Positions 5,652 through 8,300 of a stretch of DNA of 8,300 nucleotides are shown here, one piece after another. Positions within the stretch are counted from its first letter, which is position 1. Each line of letters starts with the position of its first letter. Source of the stretch: Thermoplasmata archaeon. Its GTDB lineage: Archaea > Thermoplasmatota > Thermoplasmata > RBG-16-68-12. The notes beneath the pieces are model-generated. The model was given only the letters and a program-made list of their open reading frames with translations, did not search any database and was not told the origin of the DNA. The stretch lies in contig DUJI01000141.1 of NCBI GenBank assembly GCA_013329855.1, positions 1 to 8,300 of the forward strand. The letters are read 5' to 3'. The position numbers were made by a program, and so were the translations under genes.

Positions 5652-7115
5652 ATGTCGAACGGAGGATTCGAATCCGACGCACGGGACGAACGGCGTCGAC
5701 GGACGATGAACGGAGCGCGCCCCATGGGCCGGGGCCTTCTGGCGGTGGTCGTGGCCATCCCCCTGATCCTCGGGGTCATGGCGGGCGCCATGGGCGGCTA
5801 CCTCCTCCATAATCCTTCGGCCTCGGCGAACGGCGGGGGCAGCGAGGCGTTCGCCCTCGCGACCTACGACTTCTACTTCCTGGGGGTCGGGGGGAGCATC
5901 GACGGCGTGAGGAACCCGCAGCTGAACGTCACCCTGGGCGACACGGTCACGATCACGATCACGGACCGGGTGAGCACGGGGCACAACCTGTACGTGGAGG
6001 GCTACGATGCGCAGAGCGCGGACGTCATGGCCGTGGGGGCGACGGCGACCGTGCGCTTTACGGCGACCCAGCAGGGCACCTTCGCCTACTACTGCGCCAT
6101 GCCGGGCCACCGCGCCCTGGGCATGGAGGGCAAGCTCGTCGTGGGCTCGGGTGTGGGAGGTCCGTCGTCCCTTCCGCCAATCAGCCCGGAGGTGCTGCCC
6201 GTGAGTGACATCGTCCGCAACGCGACGGACGTGCCTCCGCCGATCACGCGCACGACGCCGGCCACGGTGAACATCTGGCTCAACGCGACCGAGGTGAACG
6301 GGGAGATCGAGCCGGGCGTCTCCTACATGTACTGGACGTACAACGGCAAGGTCCCTGGCCCCTTCTTCCGGGTCCGCGTGAACGACACGGTCGTCGTCCA
6401 CTTCCACAACGACGCCTCGAGCATGATGAACCACTCCGTGGACTTCCACGCGGTCACGGGCCCCATGGGCGGTAGCGCGGCATCGTCCGCCGCCCCGGGT
6501 GCCTCGTCCGACTTCTCCTTCAAGGCGCTCGTGCCCGGGCTCTTCATCTACCACTGCGGGACCCCGGACGTGCCGACGCACATCGCGAACGGGATGTTCG
6601 GAGAGATCCTCGTGCAGCCGGACGCGCCCCTGCCCCCCGTGGACCGGGAGTTCTACGTGGGCCAGAGCGAGCTGTACACGAAGTGGCCGATCCACACCCT
6701 GGGGAACCAGCTCTTCGACGGCCAGAAGCTCGCGGACGACCAGCCGACGTACTTTGCGTTCAACGGCGCGTTCAAGGGTCTCACCGGCGCCCACCAGCTC
6801 ACGGCCCAAGTGAACCAGACGATCCGCATCTACTTCGTCGACGCGGGGCCCGACTTCATCTCCTCCTTCCACATCATCGGGGAAATCTTCAACCGGGTCT
6901 GGCAGTACGGCGACCTCTCGGACCCGCCCCTGCATGGCGTGCAGACGGTCCTCGTGCCCCCGGGCGGGTGCGTCGTCGTGGACCTGACCCTGGTGTATCC
7001 CGCGAACTACGTCCTCGTCGACCATGCGATCTACCATGCGGTGGACATGGGCGCCATGGGGATCCTCCACGTGACGGGTCCGACCAATTCGACCATCTTC
7101 AAGGCGGGCGCGTGA
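5652..7115 (+). CDS. nirK: Membrane-anchored copper nitrite reductase with N-terminal cupredoxin domain
   Basis: Reduces nitrite to nitric oxide outside the membrane. Read from ATG 5652 it has 487 residues. An Arg-rich tail precedes a hydrophobic anchor or uncleaved signal (about 28-52). The extra N-terminal blue-copper domain, about 68-165, has type 1 ligands His111, Cys148, His153 and Met158. The two-domain reductase follows, about 205-480. Its type 1 ligands are His261, Cys302, His310 and Met315 (HSVDFHAVTG, YHCG, PTHIANGM). Type 2 ligands are His266, His301 and His458, and the catalytic pair is Asp264 and His407 (SSFHIIG). All expected copper and catalytic residues are present, so it should be active. 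The domain order resembles the cupredoxin-fused reductase of Hyphomicrobium denitrificans. The start is uncertain: the 18 codons before an in-frame ATG at 5706 have weak third-position GC bias, but only 5652 has a Shine-Dalgarno-like site. The hemerythrin gene follows. Confidence 0.93.
   Translation: MSNGGFESDARDERRRRTMNGARPMGRGLLAVVVAIPLILGVMAGAMGGYLLHNPSASANGGGSEAFALATYDFYFLGVGGSIDGVRNPQLNVTLGDTVTITITDRVSTGHNLYVEGYDAQSADVMAVGATATVRFTATQQGTFAYYCAMPGHRALGMEGKLVVGSGVGGPSSLPPISPEVLPVSDIVRNATDVPPPITRTTPATVNIWLNATEVNGEIEPGVSYMYWTYNGKVPGPFFRVRVNDTVVVHFHNDASSMMNHSVDFHAVTGPMGGSAASSAAPGASSDFSFKALVPGLFIYHCGTPDVPTHIANGMFGEILVQPDAPLPPVDREFYVGQSELYTKWPIHTLGNQLFDGQKLADDQPTYFAFNGAFKGLTGAHQLTAQVNQTIRIYFVDAGPDFISSFHIIGEIFNRVWQYGDLSDPPLHGVQTVLVPPGGCVVVDLTLVYPANYVLVDHAIYHAVDMGAMGILHVTGPTNSTIFKAGA
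5664..5675. repeat. Perfect 12-bp palindrome near the nitrite reductase start
   Basis: GGATTCGAATCC is its own reverse complement. It lies inside the coding sequence if translation starts at 5652, but 30 bases upstream of the start if the in-frame ATG at 5706 is used, where it would be well placed as an operator or part of the promoter. Its centre is 79 bases from that of the other dyad at 5583-5598. Confidence 0.35.
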
Positions 7116-7120
7116 GTGGG

Positions 7121-7204
7121 ATGCGGAAGGCCGAGGAGATCCCGCCCTTCAGGCGCCTCGCGGAGGCGGAATCCCGTCTCTCTTTCCGGGAGGACGAGCC
7201 GTGA
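7121..7204 (+). CDS. Possible 27-residue peptide ORF linking nirK and the hemerythrin gene
   Basis: An ATG five bases after the nitrite reductase stop opens a 27-codon frame rich in Arg and Glu (begins MRKAEEIPPF). It ends in TGA at 7202-7204, overlapping the GTG start of the next gene by four bases (GTGA), the arrangement seen in translationally coupled genes. It has no good ribosome-binding site and resembles nothing I recognise. It may be a coupling leader, a real small protein, or chance. Confidence 0.2.
   Translation: MRKAEEIPPFRRLAEAESRLSFREDEP
7154..7168 (+). other. GC hairpin between nirK and the hemerythrin gene
   Basis: CGCCTC (7154-7159) and GAGGCG (7163-7168) pair perfectly around a GCG loop. 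A pyrimidine stretch, TCTCTCTTT (7177-7185), begins eight bases later, so partial termination or RNA processing after nirK is possible. It has no strong T-run and could be chance in GC-rich DNA. Confidence 0.25.
7188..7193 (+). promoter_or_regulatory. Shine-Dalgarno site that sets the hemerythrin GTG start
   Basis: GGGAGG ends seven bases before the GTG at 7201, a standard spacing, and there is no competing in-frame ATG before the conserved part of the protein. This supports GTG as the start codon. Confidence 0.6.
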
Positions 7205-7722
7205 CTTCCCAGCCCCAGAGCGCCCGCCCGCGGAGCTCGACCTCCGTGTACGAGGCCGCATCGAGGACCGATCCCTTCGGCGTCCTCCTCGCCGAGCACG
7301 CCCTCCTCCGGCAGGCGTTCGCGCGGTTGTTCATCGCGGCGGCGGAGGACGCGGACCCGCTCTCGGTCCGCCGCGGTCTGGAAGCACTCTCCGATTCGCT
7401 GCGGCTCCACCAACGCCGGGAAGACGCCGTGCTCTACCCCGTGTGCGAGCGCCTCTTCGGCGGGAAGGGCGGTGCGGCCTCCGTCCTCCGGTGCGATCAC
7501 GCGACCATCCAGGATCAGCTCGGCGTCCTGGCTCGGCAGTTGGACGTCGCGGGCCGCGTGTCCTCCGTCCGATTGGACGCTCTCCGGCACGCCATGGACG
7601 ACCACTTCGGCAAGGAGGAACGGGTCCTCTTCCCCCTGACCGCGGCCCTCTTGTCCGGCGCGGAGAGCAGCGACCTGGAGCGACGCCTGCGGGCCCCTCC
7701 TCCGAATCCGCGGGAGGGATAG
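7201..7722 (+). CDS. Hemerythrin-like (HHE) diiron protein
   Basis: A 173-residue cytosolic four-helix hemerythrin-like protein without signal peptide or membrane segment. The diiron ligand pattern is complete: His33 in LLAEH, His70 and Glu74 in HQRRE, His100 in CDH, and His135 and Glu139 in HFGKEE. Such proteins bind O2 or NO reversibly, or, in the YtfE/RIC branch, help repair iron-sulfur clusters after nitrosative damage. RIC proteins carry an additional N-terminal domain that is not evident here. It lies 85 bases downstream of the nitrite reductase gene on the same strand and probably shares its transcript, so NO handling is a reasonable inference. Start is GTG at 7201, supported by GGGAGG seven bases upstream. 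The C-terminal 20 residues are Arg/Pro-rich and look disordered. Confidence 0.88.
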   Translation: MTSQPQSARPRSSTSVYEAASRTDPFGVLLAEHALLRQAFARLFIAAAEDADPLSVRRGLEALSDSLRLHQRREDAVLYPVCERLFGGKGGAASVLRCDHATIQDQLGVLARQLDVAGRVSSVRLDALRHAMDDHFGKEERVLFPLTAALLSGAESSDLERRLRAPPPNPREG

Positions 7723-7724
7723 GC

Positions 7725-7731
7725 TCTAAAC
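7725..7731 (+). promoter_or_regulatory. Weak TATA-like element before the RNase J-like gene
   Basis: TCTAAAC lies just after the hemerythrin stop codon and about 36 bases before the GTG at 7764. Initiation about 25 bases downstream would leave a leader of only about 10 bases. It is the only AT-rich patch in this 41-base gap. Confidence 0.28.
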
Positions 7732-7763
7732 CCCCCGCGACCTATGCGCGCCCGGGGAACCGC

Positions 7764-8300
7764 GTGGCGAAGACGAGCCTCACGTTCTACGGCGGGATCA
7801 ACGAGATCGGCGGGAACAAGTTCCTCGTCCAAGACCGCGAGGCTCGCGTCTTCCTCGACTTCGGCAAGAACTTCGGACGCGAGAAGGCGTTCTTCGACGA
7901 ACCCTGGATCACGCCCCGGAAGGAAGACCACCTCCTGGCCCTCGGCATCCTGCCCAACCTGGATCGCATCTACAAGAAGGACCCTTCGGGCTCCCCCGGC
8001 GTGGATGCCGTCCTGTTGACCCATCCTCACACGGACCACTACGACTCCATCCGCTGGCTGCGAAACGACATCCCCTCCTACCTGACCGCCACGGCACGGG
8101 CCGTGATCCTGGCCCGCGAGTTCTCCGGCAGCTCGGGTCCCTCCAAGGACTACCACATCGCGGACTGGACGAAGGAGGGCGGCCAGCAGGTCTACCGTCC
8201 CCTGGAGACCGTCGTGCCGGCCAAGCCCGTCCGGGTGGCCGGCCTGGCGACCACGGCCTTCCAGGTGGATCACTCCGTCCTCGGTTCCGTGGGGTATGTG
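7764..8300 (+). CDS. RNase J-like metallo-beta-lactamase-fold protein (3' partial)
   Basis: The first 179 codons of a metal-dependent hydrolase of the beta-lactamase fold; the frame is still open at the window end. It begins MAKTSLTFYGGINEIGGNKF, the family start with the Gly-Gly-x-x-Glu-Ile-Gly-Gly-Asn block, and then LDFGKNFG. The two-metal site motif HPHTDH is at residues 87-92, and a third block, VDHSVLGSVGY (168-178), supplies another metal histidine; both match RNase J and related beta-CASP nucleases. About 15 residues more than usual separate the first strand from the HxHxDH motif, including a Lys/Asp-rich stretch (DRIYKKDPSG). The C-terminal beta-CASP part is beyond the window, so RNA cleavage is probable rather than shown. 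GTG at 7764 is the only start in this frame after the last gene; the ATG at 7744 is in another frame. It may be transcribed separately. Confidence 0.82.
   Translation, partial: MAKTSLTFYGGINEIGGNKFLVQDREARVFLDFGKNFGREKAFFDEPWITPRKEDHLLALGILPNLDRIYKKDPSGSPGVDAVLLTHPHTDHYDSIRWLRNDIPSYLTATARAVILAREFSGSSGPSKDYHIADWTKEGGQQVYRPLETVVPAKPVRVAGLATTAFQVDHSVLGSVGYV

Noticed and set aside
5655..5690. tRNA T-arm resemblance (ATTCGAATCC) before nirK
   Set aside because: The loop resembles TTCGAAT, but the closing pair would be A-C, the T-stem does not form, and no acceptor, D or anticodon stems are found upstream. It is better read as a palindrome.
5607..7070. A 487-codon open frame on the minus strand, antisense to nirK
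   Set aside because: Its composition (Arg/His/Val/Asp-rich) is typical of a shadow frame, and the opposite strand encodes a complete nitrite reductase.
7744..8019. ATG-initiated frame at 7744
   Set aside because: It is out of frame with the metallo-beta-lactamase motifs, which read from GTG 7764, and its translation is Arg/Ser-rich shadow sequence.

Overview
The window reads as a GC-rich archaeal chromosome segment (roughly two-thirds GC by eye, strong G/C bias at third codon positions). Three things point to an archaeon, most likely a soil or sediment Thermoplasmatota: a bacterio-opsin-activator type (HTH_10) regulator, a TATA-like box placed for leaderless transcription of that regulator, and a RNase J-like beta-lactamase-fold protein. 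The phylum assignment is inference from gene content, because no rRNA or other phylogenetic marker is present. Coding density is high, no gap without a gene exceeds 300 bases, and I see no RNA genes, insertion sequences, CRISPR arrays or integrase sites.

Layout. (1) 1-407 (+): 3' end of an ABC transporter ATPase of the LolD/MacB type. (2) 525-1730 (+): an exported clostripain-family (C11) cysteine peptidase. (3) 1781-2731 and 2781-4805 (-): a two-gene unit with an ornithine cyclodeaminase/mu-crystallin family reductase downstream of a compact molybdenum-hydroxylase catalytic subunit. The FeS and FAD partner subunits are not adjacent. (4) 4806-4933: a divergent promoter region. (5) 4934-5578 (+): an HTH_10 regulator with a CXXCH-containing cysteine/histidine cluster. 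(6) 5652-7115 (+): a membrane-anchored copper nitrite reductase with an extra N-terminal cupredoxin domain and complete copper ligand sets. (7) 7201-7722 (+): a hemerythrin-like diiron protein just downstream. (8) 7764-end (+): the N-terminal part of a RNase J-like metallo-beta-lactamase protein.

The most coherent unit is regulator - nitrite reductase - hemerythrin. The nitrite reductase would act outside the membrane, taking electrons through its fused blue-copper domain and releasing nitric oxide. The cytosolic hemerythrin could bind or buffer NO or O2, or protect iron-sulfur proteins. The regulator's Cys/His cluster could sense metal, redox state or NO, and a 16-bp dyad between regulator and reductase is a candidate operator. 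The individual domains are recognisable from motifs. The regulatory link and the functional coupling are inference.
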